Positions 8,102 through 16,944 of a stretch of DNA of 64,000 bases are shown piece after piece. The notes under the pieces are model-generated. The model saw only the letters and a list, made by a program, of their open reading frames with translations, did no database searches and was not told where the DNA came from. The stretch's first letter is position 1; each line of letters opens with the position of its first letter. The DNA is from CAZEHO01 sp964511945 (GTDB lineage: Bacteria > Actinomycetota > Acidimicrobiia > Spongiisociales > UBA11373): contig CAZEHO010000013.1 of NCBI GenBank assembly GCA_964511945.1, positions 7,122 through 71,121 on the forward strand. Reading direction: 5' to 3'. The position numbers and the translations under genes are program-made.

Positions 8102-9115
8102 ATGAGCCTGCTCGAGCTCATCGACCGATCGCCCCGACTGTCTCTAGCGCACCTGCCGACGCCGCTGGAGCCGATGCCGCGGCTCACGGCGGCCCTCGAC
8201 GGCCCGCAGCTGTGGGTGAAGCGAGATGACTGCACCGGTCTCGGACTCGGCGGCAATAAGGTGCGGAAGCTCGAGTTCGCACTCGCCGATGCCATCGAGC
8301 ACGGCGCCGACACCGTCATCGGGGTTGGAGTGCCCCAGTCAAATGCGGTGCGGCAGCTGGCGGCGGCCGCGGCGAAAGTCGGGCTGCGCTGTCACCTGGT
8401 CCTGCTGGAGGGCCGGGTGCCCGGGGTCGAAGCCGAATACGCAAGGACGGGCAATGCACTCCTCGACCACCTGTTCGGCGCCTCGGTCGAGACTCTGCCC
8501 TGGACTGCAGATGCCGTCGCCCACATGGCCGGGCGAGCCGAGCAGCTGGGCGCCGATGGGGCGAAGCCGTATGTCGTTCCCTACGGCGTCTCCAGTGCGA
8601 TCGGCGCGCTCGGCTATTCCGCGATGGTCGTCGAGCTTGCCGCTCAGATCCGAGACGCCGGGCTCAACGTCGAGGCGGTTGTCCTGGCGGCCGGTTCCGG
8701 TGGAACCCAGGGCGGCATGGTGGTGGCGGTCGAAGAGATCAGTCCGGATCTCCGAGTGATCGGGATCGATGTGGATGCCGAGCCCGACCGGGTGCGATCC
8801 GACGTTCTCCGGGTGGGCGGTGAGCTCGCCGGGCTGGCCGGCATCGATGCTGCGGTGGTCGCCGATCGGACCGAGGTGGTCGGAGGGTATGCCGGGCTCG
8901 GCTACGGGATTCCGACACCCCAGATGGTCGAAGCGGTGCGAACGGCGGCCCGTACCGAAGGGCTCGTGCTCGATCCGGTATACACCGGCAAGGCATTTGC
9001 CGGATTCCTCGATCTGGTGCGCTCCGGCGAATTCGATCCCGGTCGGGAGGTCGTTTTCTTGCACACCGGCGGCAGCCCGGCGCTCTTTGCGTATCGCGGC
9101 GCCTTCGAGGCGTGA
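8102..9115 (+). CDS. PLP-dependent D-cysteine desulfhydrase / ACC deaminase-like enzyme
   Basis: 337 residues, full length for the family. The N-terminus has LPTPLEPMPRL and VKRDDCTGLGLGGNKVRKLE, with Lys53 as the PLP Schiff-base lysine. A later glycine-rich phosphate-binding loop reads AAGSGGTQGG, and the C-terminus ends HTGGSPALFAY. Family members release sulfide, ammonia and pyruvate from D-cysteine, or act on ACC or cysteate. The usual QSNH motif after the second strand reads QSNA here (Ser80, Asn81, Ala82), so the exact substrate is uncertain. Cytoplasmic and monocistronic, with a convergent neighbour starting at the next base. Confidence 0.8.
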   Translation: MSLLELIDRSPRLSLAHLPTPLEPMPRLTAALDGPQLWVKRDDCTGLGLGGNKVRKLEFALADAIEHGADTVIGVGVPQSNAVRQLAAAAAKVGLRCHLVLLEGRVPGVEAEYARTGNALLDHLFGASVETLPWTADAVAHMAGRAEQLGADGAKPYVVPYGVSSAIGALGYSAMVVELAAQIRDAGLNVEAVVLAAGSGGTQGGMVVAVEEISPDLRVIGIDVDAEPDRVRSDVLRVGGELAGLAGIDAAVVADRTEVVGGYAGLGYGIPTPQMVEAVRTAARTEGLVLDPVYTGKAFAGFLDLVRSGEFDPGREVVFLHTGGSPALFAYRGAFEA

Positions 9116-9868
9116 TCAGGCGGGGCCGGTGAGCTCCATGAGCACTGCCGCGGCGAGGACCGGATCCGAACGGAGGCCCTCTGCCACACGGCGAGTATCG
9201 GAGCGAAGCCGATCGGCAACGTCGGCGAAGCCGTAGCGCTCCAGTCCATGTACGGCGGTCCAATGTGCGATCAAGGTTCCCGGGGTTGCGGGCGTCTCGT
9301 GACCCGTATCCAGGTCTCCCTCGATCTCGAGCGCGATCTGCGCCGCGTGCGGTCGATCGGCTGCTGCGCAGTAGAGGGCACCGGCCGCTTCGATCGGCGC
9401 GACCGTCCCTAGCAGGGAGCCGGTTAGGTCGTCCGCCGATTGCAGCGCCCAGGCCTCGAAGGGGCGCGGATTGAAGCCGAGCCGGCTTGCCGCGGTTGCC
9501 AGATCACGATCCGATTGGATGAGCAGAGCAGAAAAGGAGACCGCCGGTCCGGGGACCTCCGGCAGGCTCCCGGGATCGCCGGTCGTGTGCCACCGCTGCT
9601 GATGTGATGTGAGCGCAGGCCACAGGTCGGCGAGGAGCGAATCGCCGGCGTCGCCCATCATGCGGGCCAGGCCGAGAGCTGCCGACCCGAGGATCGGCCA
9701 GCACCCGGGTGGCTGCTCCGGGTCGACCCGCCGGATCGCGGCGACCGCGGCGTCAAGGTGAACCGTGGCCAGTCCGAGGCACACGAATCCCCAATCCCGT
9801 CGGAGATCGCCGGCTGCTGCATCATCCAGGATCCGCGGTGCCTCGGCGATCAGTCCGTCGGACGTCAT
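9116..9868 (-). CDS. Hypothetical protein, weak resemblance to a six-hairpin glycosidase C-terminus
   Basis: 250 residues, soluble, rich in Ala/Leu helices. Its ATG at 9868 overlaps the stop of the GMC oxidoreductase gene by 4 nt (ATGA), so it is probably co-translated with it. I do not recognise the whole protein. One segment (TLIAHWTAVHGLERYGFADVADRL) resembles a helical hairpin near the end of MGH1-like (alpha/alpha)6 glycosidases, but the usual catalytic regions are not seen. It could be a degenerate toroid or an accessory protein of the oxidoreductase. Confidence 0.5.
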   Translation of the reverse strand: MTSDGLIAEAPRILDDAAAGDLRRDWGFVCLGLATVHLDAAVAAIRRVDPEQPPGCWPILGSAALGLARMMGDAGDSLLADLWPALTSHQQRWHTTGDPGSLPEVPGPAVSFSALLIQSDRDLATAASRLGFNPRPFEAWALQSADDLTGSLLGTVAPIEAAGALYCAAADRPHAAQIALEIEGDLDTGHETPATPGTLIAHWTAVHGLERYGFADVADRLRSDTRRVAEGLRSDPVLAAAVLMELTGPA

Positions 9869-11565
9869 GCTGGCTCCTGCGGGTCGGCGGCAGGGGCACC
9901 GGGGGGTACCGCCGAAGTCGTTGGGGGGATCGGTGGGACCGGTTCGTAGGACGCCCCCAGCGGCGGCCGGCGATCATCCTCACCCTTGTTCGGCCACATC
10001 GACATGGCGCGTTCCGCCAACGCGGTGATACTGAGCGATGGGTTCGATCCGAGGTTGGCGCCGATCGCAGCCCCATCGACAACGTGAAGACCCGGCTCCC
10101 CGTAGACCCGGTGGTACGGATCGATGACCCCGCAACCGGCATCGCCCCCGATCACGGCACCACCGAGGGCGTGGGCGGTCACCGGGATGCCGAGGAGTGA
10201 CTCGTTGATGCTTCCCGACGGGAACCCGTCCATTGCCTTCGCAGCCACCTGGGCTGCTTCGTGTCCGGCGGGGATCCAGCGTGGATTCTCCGGACCGTGG
10301 CCGGGGCCGGACACCAATCGCCTGCGATTTCGGAAGATGCGGCCGGGGCGGCGTTCGAGCCGGAGGCTGTTGTCCAGGCTTTGCATGACCAGCAGGATCA
10401 CGGTGCGCTCAGCCCATCGCCAGACCGACAGCGAGCGGACGAAGGTGATCGGGTGCCGGAGGGCCTGGAGGAGGAAACGGAGCCATTGTGGCCCTCGCCC
10501 TTCGCCGGCGACGAGGATCGTTCCGAGCAGTCCCATCGAGTTCGAGCCCTGCGAGTATCGCACCGGCTCGATCCGGGTCTCCGGCGCCGGATGGAACGAC
10601 GACGTGATCGCAACTCCCCGGGTGTAATCCGTTTCCCGGTTCTTGGACACGGCACCCAGGATGGATTCCGAGTTGGTCCGTACCACCGTGCCGACCGCAT
10701 CGGAGATTGACGGCAGCCTGCCGCGGTCCTTGAGATCCAGCAGGAGCCGGGTGGTCCCGAGTGCGCCCGCAGAGAAGATCACCTCGTCGGCGGTGATAGT
10801 CCGCTCCTGCTTCCTGAGCCAAGCTCCGGGCCTGCGACTCGTGAGGAGGTAACCGCCGTCGGCTCGCTTGATATCGACCACCTGACGATCGGCGAACACC
10901 CGGGCGCCGTTCTTCTCGGCCAGATAGAGGTAGTTGCGATCGAGCGTGTTCTTGGCATTGAATCTGCACCCCACCATGCAGCCGCCGCATTCGATGCACC
11001 CGCTTCGTTCGGGGCCTTCGCCGCCGAAATACGGGTCGGAAGCTTCAAGGCCGGCGGTACCGAAGTACACCCCGACCTCCGTTGGGTGGAGCCCCTCTTC
11101 GTTCCCGAAGTGGCCGGCGATCGCCCGCATCACCTCGTCGGCCGGCGTGGTGGCAGGAGCTGTGACCGCGCCGAGCATGCGGCGGGCACGGGCGTAGTGG
11201 GGAGCCAGCTCCGACTTCCAGTCGGTGATATCCCGCCACTGCGGGTCCGTGAAGAACGCGTCATGGGGGTCGATGAGCGTGTTGGCGTACACCAGCGATC
11301 CGCCGCCGACCCCGGCTCCGGAGAGCACGAGGACATCCGGGAGCAGGTCGAGGCGCTGGATGCCGCGGAGGCCGAGCGACGGCATCCACAGGAAGCGGCG
11401 GAGGTTCCATGAGGTCCGGGGGAAGGTGGAGGCATCAAACCGGCGGCCGGCCTCGAGCACTGCGACCCGATACCCCTTCTCGGTGAGTCGCAGCGCACTG
11501 ACACTGCCGCCGAACCCGCTGCCGATGATGGCGACGTCGAAGTGGCCGGCTGCAGGAGTGATCAT
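9865..11565 (-). CDS. GMC oxidoreductase (cholesterol oxidase-like), FAD-dependent
   Basis: 566 residues. The ATG at 11565 gives MITPAAGHFDVAIIGSGFGGSVSALRL, whose N-terminal GxGxxG binds FAD, followed by VAVLEAGRR. The GAGVGGGSLVYANTL block and a C-terminal GSNPSLSITALAERAM block are typical of GMC/cholesterol oxidase-like enzymes. A cysteine cluster, C-x2-C-x2-C-x3-C in SGCIECGGCMVGCRFNAK, is seen in a GMC subgroup that may carry an Fe-S or Zn site. A Pro-rich tail ends the protein. It oxidises an alcohol, probably a sterol or lipid, but the substrate is unknown. The frame is open upstream to 11643, but that extension is Arg-rich and unlike the family. Confidence 0.8.
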   Translation of the reverse strand: MITPAAGHFDVAIIGSGFGGSVSALRLTEKGYRVAVLEAGRRFDASTFPRTSWNLRRFLWMPSLGLRGIQRLDLLPDVLVLSGAGVGGGSLVYANTLIDPHDAFFTDPQWRDITDWKSELAPHYARARRMLGAVTAPATTPADEVMRAIAGHFGNEEGLHPTEVGVYFGTAGLEASDPYFGGEGPERSGCIECGGCMVGCRFNAKNTLDRNYLYLAEKNGARVFADRQVVDIKRADGGYLLTSRRPGAWLRKQERTITADEVIFSAGALGTTRLLLDLKDRGRLPSISDAVGTVVRTNSESILGAVSKNRETDYTRGVAITSSFHPAPETRIEPVRYSQGSNSMGLLGTILVAGEGRGPQWLRFLLQALRHPITFVRSLSVWRWAERTVILLVMQSLDNSLRLERRPGRIFRNRRRLVSGPGHGPENPRWIPAGHEAAQVAAKAMDGFPSGSINESLLGIPVTAHALGGAVIGGDAGCGVIDPYHRVYGEPGLHVVDGAAIGANLGSNPSLSITALAERAMSMWPNKGEDDRRPPLGASYEPVPPIPPTTSAVPPGAPAADPQEPA

Positions 11566-11715
11566 CGATGTCTTTCTAGCAAGCCGATCGGGTCCGCCGC
11601 GGCCCGACACCGGTGCGAGGTCCTTCCGGATGCCTCCCCGCAAAGGGCCGCTGGCCCCTGGCGCGGAGCCGTGAGACCGGCGAGGCTAGGGGATGACGCG
11701 ACTCAAGAGGAACGA

Positions 11716-13098
11716 ATGAAGCGGCGCAGCTGGGCGGAGCCTTTCAAGATCAAGATGGTCGAGCCGATCGCGATGACCACGCGGGAACACCGGGAATCGG
11801 CGATCAGGGAGGCGGGGTATAACACGTTCCTGCTCGATTCGGCAGATGTCTACATCGACCTGCTCACGGATTCAGGTACGTCGGCGATGTCGGAGTGGCA
11901 GTGGGCCGGGCTCATGATCGGAGACGAGGCCTATGCCGGCAGCCGTTCGTTCTACAACCTCTGCGATGCCGTCGCCGAGGTCTACGGGTATCCGGAGCTG
12001 GTGCCAACGCATCAGGGTCGCGGCGCCGAACACATCCTCAGCCAGATCCTCATCAAGGACGGCGATGTCGTCCCCGGCAACATGTACTTCACGACGACGA
12101 AGTTCCATCAGGAGTACGCCGGCGGGACGTTCGTCGATGTCATCGTGGACGAAGCGCATCAGCCGGCCTCGGAATTCCCCTTCAAGGGCAACATCGATCT
12201 CGGCAAGCTGCAAGCCCTGATCGACGAGCACGGTGCGGAACGCATCCCCTACGTGTCGTTCGAGACCAACGTGAACATGGCCGGGGGGCAGCCCGCATCG
12301 ATGGCGAACCTGCGCGACGTGTACGAGTTGTGCCGTTCACACGGCATCCTCGTGATGCTCGACGCCACCCGGGCGCTCGAGAACGCTTACTTCATCCAGC
12401 AGCGTGAGGACGGGTACGCCGACAAGAGCATCGCCGAGATCATGCGCGAGATCTGCTCGTATTCCGACGGCGCCACCGTGTCCTCGAAGAAGGACAACCT
12501 GGTCAACATCGGCGGGTTCCTGGCGCTGCGCGACCCGGAACTGGCGCGGCAGGCCCGGGCTCTGCTGGTCGCCTTTGAGGGCCTCCACACCTACGGCGGC
12601 ATGTCGGGGCGGGATATGGAGGCATTGGCTCGGGGGATCCGCGAGATGGTCGTTACGGACGACCACGTGCGGGCCCGGGTCGGCCAGGTCGAGTATCTCG
12701 GGGATCTGATCACGGGAGAGGGCATTCCGATCGTGCTCCCGGTCGGGGGGCATGCGGTGTTCCTCGATGCGGCGTCGATCATGAGCCACCTGCCTCAGGA
12801 CGAATTCCCGGCACAGGCACTGGCGGCAGCCCTCTACGTCGACTCAGGCGTGCGCGGTATGGAGCGCGGCGTCGTGTCGGCCGGCCGCAACGCCGAGACC
12901 GGCGATCACAACTACCCGAAACTCGAACTGGTGCGGCTCACGATTCCACGCCGCGTCTACACGCAGAGTCACATGGACGTGACCGCTGAATCCGTGGCCG
13001 CCGTCTACGAAGCGCGGGAGTCCCTCGGAGGTCTCGAGTTCGTGTACGAGCCGCCGCAACTCCGGTTCTTCCAGGCCCGTTTCACCCCGAAGGGGTAG
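11716..13098 (+). CDS. Tyrosine phenol-lyase/tryptophanase-family beta-eliminating lyase
   Basis: 460 residues, close to the ~456 of tyrosine phenol-lyase. The ATG at 11716 has an AAGAGGA ribosome site. Conserved blocks: YIDLLTDSGTSAMS, GDEAYAGSRSFY, PTHQGRGAEHILSQ, NMYFTTTKFHQE, DATRALENAYFI, and the PLP-lysine block SSKKDNLVNIGGF (Lys258/259). The segment GVRGMERGVVSAGRN (Arg384) matches tyrosine phenol-lyase, where an arginine reads the phenol hydroxyl; tryptophanases have a hydrophobic residue there. It therefore probably splits tyrosine to phenol, pyruvate and ammonia, although a related aromatic substrate is possible. It diverges from the GMC gene. Confidence 0.8.
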   Translation: MKRRSWAEPFKIKMVEPIAMTTREHRESAIREAGYNTFLLDSADVYIDLLTDSGTSAMSEWQWAGLMIGDEAYAGSRSFYNLCDAVAEVYGYPELVPTHQGRGAEHILSQILIKDGDVVPGNMYFTTTKFHQEYAGGTFVDVIVDEAHQPASEFPFKGNIDLGKLQALIDEHGAERIPYVSFETNVNMAGGQPASMANLRDVYELCRSHGILVMLDATRALENAYFIQQREDGYADKSIAEIMREICSYSDGATVSSKKDNLVNIGGFLALRDPELARQARALLVAFEGLHTYGGMSGRDMEALARGIREMVVTDDHVRARVGQVEYLGDLITGEGIPIVLPVGGHAVFLDAASIMSHLPQDEFPAQALAAALYVDSGVRGMERGVVSAGRNAETGDHNYPKLELVRLTIPRRVYTQSHMDVTAESVAAVYEARESLGGLEFVYEPPQLRFFQARFTPKG

Positions 13099-13108
13099 CG
13101 CCGGGGGT

Positions 13109-13295
13109 CTAGGAGCCCGCTGAGCAATACATGTCGGACATCTCGGCGACCAGTCATCACCACTTGCTGTGTCCTCGGTCCCACCATTCCTGCACGAGGA
13201 GTGGCGGAACCTGGGTCCTTGCGATTGGCGCGCCTGGCCGCCGATCAACGTGCCCGGCGGGCACGCCACATCGGCATTACTCAGCAGACTCCTAG
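13109..13295 (+). repeat. MITE-like element 1 with 22-bp imperfect inverted ends
   Basis: The ends at 13109-13130 and 13274-13295 are inverted copies, 18 of 22 bases matching, each beginning CTAGGAG and sharing GCTGAG with a following AAT. The ~187-bp interior has no credible gene. This is the look of a small non-autonomous element or the shrunken ends of an insertion sequence. No transposase is present in the window, so the parent family is not named. Confidence 0.55.
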
Positions 13296-13461
13296 TGCCG
13301 CGCCTCACCGCGTTTGCCGGGTTCAAATGTGGCTCAGGCCGCCTCCGGCTGCGTCCTCGCCCTTGACGCATTTCATCCAATGCGCCTGCGGGACTGCGTC
13401 CTTGCCGGGCCACGCCCTGAGCTCGCCCTGAACCTCGCCAACGTCATGAGACACGGCACTA
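13293..13461 (+). repeat. MITE-like element 2 with 22-bp imperfect inverted ends
   Basis: The ends at 13293-13314 and 13440-13461 are inverted copies, 17 of 22 bases matching, both starting TAGTGCCG. It abuts element 1, sharing the bases TAG, and its far end supplies the TAG stop codon (13459-13461) of the rhodanese gene. No coding sequence is convincing inside. Together the two elements fill the ~360-bp space between the lyase and rhodanese genes. Confidence 0.5.
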
Positions 13462-13764
13462 AGCGGCGTGGCCGAGTGCCACCATGCCGCCGACGAGGTT
13501 CCCGACCTGGGAGAAGCCGTTGGCGGCAAGGAACCGGGCGGCTAATTGGCTGCGGTTGCCGGAGCGGCAGACGATGAGCACAGGTACTGCACGATCGAGG
13601 CGGTCCAGCGAGGTGGGCAACTCGCCAAGTGAGAGCTTCCGGGCCTCCGGCAGCGTTCCCAGGGTCCACTCAATCGGTTCGCGGACATCGAGCACGATGC
13701 CCTGATGCCGGGCAATCCAGTCTTGCCATGCGGTGGCGCGAACCTGCTCGACCTGGGGGCTCAT
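13459..13764 (-). CDS. Rhodanese-like single-domain sulfurtransferase
   Basis: 101 residues from the ATG at 13764; a longer start at 13821 is possible but its extra residues are not family-like. The pattern is DVREPIEW (rhodanese CH2A-like), then the active-site loop CRSGNRS with Cys66 as the persulfide-carrying cysteine, then LVGGMVALG at the end. Single-domain rhodaneses move sulfane sulfur or detoxify cyanide/sulfide in the cytoplasm. The stop codon lies inside the inverted end of the downstream element, so the last residues may have been altered by the insertion. Confidence 0.8.
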   Translation of the reverse strand: MSPQVEQVRATAWQDWIARHQGIVLDVREPIEWTLGTLPEARKLSLGELPTSLDRLDRAVPVLIVCRSGNRSQLAARFLAANGFSQVGNLVGGMVALGHAA

Positions 13765-13930
13765 CGTGTTGCTCCGGGATCCTGGGTGGCGGCACTGTAC
13801 CCCCAGAGGTATCCCAGGCAAGCGTTGGTGCTCCGGCAGTCGGCCTCCGGCTGCGGCCGGTCCTCCAAGGGGTGGCGGCCCGCGGATAGGGTGTGGGCGG
13901 TCGGATCGGGGTTAGCGGCTCGGCCGGGGA

Positions 13931-15718
13931 ATGCGCATCGAGAGGCGGTGGCGCAGCGCAATGGGTGATACGAGCGACTCCAGGACGTCAAGCCGGCTGG
14001 GCGGCGCCTTCAGGTTCCTGCCGCTTGCCGGGATCGTTCGCGGCCATCGTCGGGAGGACCTCATCGGCGACGTCCTGGCCGGGTCCCTCGTCGCGATCCT
14101 CCTGGTGCCGCAGGCGATGGCCTATGCGCTGCTGGCCGGATTGCCGCCTCAGATCGGCCTGTACGCGGCGCTGCTCCCGCCGGTGCTCTACGCCCTCTTC
14201 GGATCGAGCCGATATCTCGCGGTGGGGCCGGTTGCCATCGTCTCGCTGCTGGTCGCCGACGGCCTGAAGCCGATGGCCGAGGCCGGATCCGAGCGGTACG
14301 TGCAGCTTGCCATCGTGCTGGCCCTGATCGTCGGTGTGCTGCAGCTAGTCATGGCGCTGCTGCGGGCCGGATTCGTCACGACCTTCCTCAGCCATCCCGT
14401 CATTGCCGGATTCACCAGCGGCGCCGCGGTCGTCATCTGCGTCAGCCAGATCGAGCACTTGTTCGGCGTGGTGGTGGATCGCCACGGCCATCCGCACGAG
14501 ACGATCATCGATCTGGTCGGTCAGATGGATGAGGCGGTGCCGGCGACCCTCGTGATCAGCGGGATCGCGCTGGTGGGGTTGTGGCTGTTCCGGGGTCCGC
14601 TCCGGCGCTTCCTCGATCGGTCAAGGATCTCGGCGGTCTGGGCCAATGTTCTCAGCCGAATCGGCCCGTTCGTCGTGGTGGCGGCCGGCATCGTTGCAGT
14701 TGCTGCGGGGGACCTCTCGTCGCATGGCGTCACGGTCGTGGGGGAGATCCCACAGGGCCTGCCGATTCCGGGGATTCCATCCGTGGAGGCCGAGACGCTG
14801 GTCGAACTCCTTCCCACCGCAATCGCCATCACGTTCATTGGATTTGTGGAGGCGTATTCGATTGCCACGGCCCTGGCCGGGAAGCATCGGGAGCGCATCT
14901 CCCCGAGCCAGGAGCTCCTGGCGCTGGGTGCCGCCAATCTTGGAGGAGCATTCACCGGCGCCTACCCGACGACCGGGAGCTTCAGCCGGTCGGCCGTGAC
15001 CGCCGATGCCGGAGGCCGCAGCGGGCTGGCCGCGATCGTGTCGTCGGTGCTCATCACGTTCACCGTTCTGCTCTTCACGCCGCTGCTGCACGACCTGCCG
15101 CGAGCCGTGCTGTCGGCAATCATCGTGATGGCGGTGATCCGATTGGTCAACTGGCGGGGATTCCTGCAGATCTGGCATTACGACCGGCTGGACGGATTGG
15201 TGGCGCTCGCAACGTTCGGCTCGGTGCTCTTCATCGGCGTCGAACTCGGCATCCTCATCGGCGCCGGAATCGCCTTCGTGTTCTACCTGTGGCGGGCGAG
15301 CCGGCCCCACGTCGCCATCGTCGGCCGGTTGCCGGGAAGCGAGTCCTATCGGAACGTGCTTCGCCACGACACGATCACATCCGACGAGGTGGCTGCAGTT
15401 CGGGTCGACGAGAGCCTGACCTTCGCCACCGCCTCGGCACTTGAGGAGGTCCTCATCGAGATCGTGGCCGTACGACCGACGCTGCGGGCACTCGTGCTCG
15501 AGTGCGTTGCGGTCAATCACATCGATTCAACGGGCCTCGAGGCCCTGCATGGGATCGATGACCGGCTCGCCGCGATAGGTGTCGAACTCCACCTGTGCGA
15601 GCTCAAGGGTCCGGTGCGCGATCGGCTCGATGCGAGCGGATTCGTGGAGGTGTTCGGAGAGCACCGGTTGCATGCCTCCACTCACCAGGCAATGGAGTCT
15701 CTCGGAGCCGCCGATTGA
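13931..15718 (+). CDS. SulP-family anion (sulfate/bicarbonate) transporter with STAS domain
   Basis: 595 residues from ATG 13931; ATG 13961 is an alternative start. The membrane part opens with the SulP signature (DLIGDVLAGSLVAILLVPQAMAYA), then AAALLPPVLYALFGSSRYLAVGP, QELLALGAANLGGAFTGAYPTTGSFSRSAV, and ~10-12 helices. The C-terminal ~130 residues form a STAS domain (AVRVDESLTFATA, then HIDSTGLEAL). Substrate is an anion, sulfate or bicarbonate; which one cannot be told. Together with the nearby rhodanese a sulfur role is possible. The galactokinase gene follows after 2 nt. Confidence 0.88.
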   Translation: MRIERRWRSAMGDTSDSRTSSRLGGAFRFLPLAGIVRGHRREDLIGDVLAGSLVAILLVPQAMAYALLAGLPPQIGLYAALLPPVLYALFGSSRYLAVGPVAIVSLLVADGLKPMAEAGSERYVQLAIVLALIVGVLQLVMALLRAGFVTTFLSHPVIAGFTSGAAVVICVSQIEHLFGVVVDRHGHPHETIIDLVGQMDEAVPATLVISGIALVGLWLFRGPLRRFLDRSRISAVWANVLSRIGPFVVVAAGIVAVAAGDLSSHGVTVVGEIPQGLPIPGIPSVEAETLVELLPTAIAITFIGFVEAYSIATALAGKHRERISPSQELLALGAANLGGAFTGAYPTTGSFSRSAVTADAGGRSGLAAIVSSVLITFTVLLFTPLLHDLPRAVLSAIIVMAVIRLVNWRGFLQIWHYDRLDGLVALATFGSVLFIGVELGILIGAGIAFVFYLWRASRPHVAIVGRLPGSESYRNVLRHDTITSDEVAAVRVDESLTFATASALEEVLIEIVAVRPTLRALVLECVAVNHIDSTGLEALHGIDDRLAAIGVELHLCELKGPVRDRLDASGFVEVFGEHRLHASTHQAMESLGAAD

Positions 15719-15720
15719 CG

Positions 15721-16944
15721 ATGCCGCCCGCCTTCGAGGCCCATTTCGGCCGTCGGCCCGAGCTCGTGGTTCGGGCACCAGGCCGGGTCAACATCATCGG
15801 GGAACACACCGACTACGCGCTGCTTCCTGTCCTTCCCGCCGCCGTGCAGTTCGGAATCACCGTGGCGGCTACAGGTACCGACTCCGGTGCCGTCGAGGCA
15901 GGGTCGGGCGCATTCCCGGAGCTGGTGAAGGTAGACCGCTTCCCGGGCCGGGTGGACGGTTGGGGCCGGTACGTCGCGGCCGCCGTGCGGCAACTGGGTG
16001 ACCGGGCGCCGGGTCTAGGAGCACAGCTGTGGGTGGACGGCGACCTGGCGCCGGACGGAGGCCTCAGTTCATCATCTGCCCTCACGGTCGGACTGATCGG
16101 GGCGCTCGATGCGGTGTGGGAGCTCGGCCTGAGCCGCGCCAGCGTTGCCGATCTGGCCGTTGCGGCCGAACGATCTGTCGGCATCGAGGGGGGCACCATG
16201 GATCAGACGGTGATTGCCCTGGCAGACCCCGGGGCAGCCTTGCGTATCGATTTCTTCCCACCTGCGACGCGTCCGATTGCCATCGACCCCTCGATTCGGT
16301 TGGTCGCGGCAGACAGCGGGAAGCGGTCGCCGAAGACCGGTGCGATGCGCGATCTGTACGACAGCAGGGTGCTCGGGGTCCGAATGGCCGGTGGGCTGCT
16401 GGCCGCCGAACTCGGCGTCGATGCCGGGTCACCGCCACTCCCGGGCCGGTTGGTGGACGCCGCCAACTTGCTCGCGCTGTCGCACGAACTCCCGGCAGAG
16501 ACTTCGCCGAGGGAGGTTTCGGGCAGCACCGGCATCGACCCGGAAGTGTTCTGCCGGTTGACGGCCCGATCTCTCGATCCCGACCTGAGCGTTCCGGTCC
16601 GGGTGATTGCCGAGCATGTCGTCGGGGAGGCAGCTCGGGTCGACCGTGCCGAAGTGGCCCTGCAGGGTGGCGATCTCGACGCCCTGGGACGGCTGCTCGA
16701 TGAGTCTCATTCCAGCCTGCAGGCGTTCGGGGTCTCGACGCCGGAACTCGACGGCCTCGTGATCGCGCTGCGGGAGGCCGGGGCGGCGGGCGCCCGCCTT
16801 ACCGGAGCGGGAGGGGGAGGCTTCGTGGTCGCGGCTGCATCATCCGATCAGGTCGATGGTGTTGTCGAAGCCGGCAGGCGGTTCGCCGGGACTTCGTTCG
16901 AGGTCATCCCGTCGGGAGGCTTGTCGTGGTCGACCGTGGGGTGA
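15721..16944 (+). CDS. galK: Galactokinase (GHMP kinase)
   Basis: 407 residues from the ATG at 15721. It has the galactokinase signature APGRVNIIGEHTDY near residue 20, the GHMP ATP loop DGGLSSSSAL, the EGGTMDQT segment and the C-terminal GARLTGAGGGGFVV motif. Galactokinase makes galactose 1-phosphate from galactose and ATP. The next gene, overlapping by 19 nt, is a sugar-1-phosphate nucleotidyltransferase. The pair could feed nucleotide sugars to glycan synthesis. A related sugar kinase (e.g. for an amino sugar) cannot be excluded. Confidence 0.82.
   Translation: MPPAFEAHFGRRPELVVRAPGRVNIIGEHTDYALLPVLPAAVQFGITVAATGTDSGAVEAGSGAFPELVKVDRFPGRVDGWGRYVAAAVRQLGDRAPGLGAQLWVDGDLAPDGGLSSSSALTVGLIGALDAVWELGLSRASVADLAVAAERSVGIEGGTMDQTVIALADPGAALRIDFFPPATRPIAIDPSIRLVAADSGKRSPKTGAMRDLYDSRVLGVRMAGGLLAAELGVDAGSPPLPGRLVDAANLLALSHELPAETSPREVSGSTGIDPEVFCRLTARSLDPDLSVPVRVIAEHVVGEAARVDRAEVALQGGDLDALGRLLDESHSSLQAFGVSTPELDGLVIALREAGAAGARLTGAGGGGFVVAAASSDQVDGVVEAGRRFAGTSFEVIPSGGLSWSTVG

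Noticed and set aside
13315..13340. tRNA T-arm-like GGGTTCAAAT
   Set aside because: No acceptor, D or anticodon arms can be built around it; it lies inside an inverted-repeat element.
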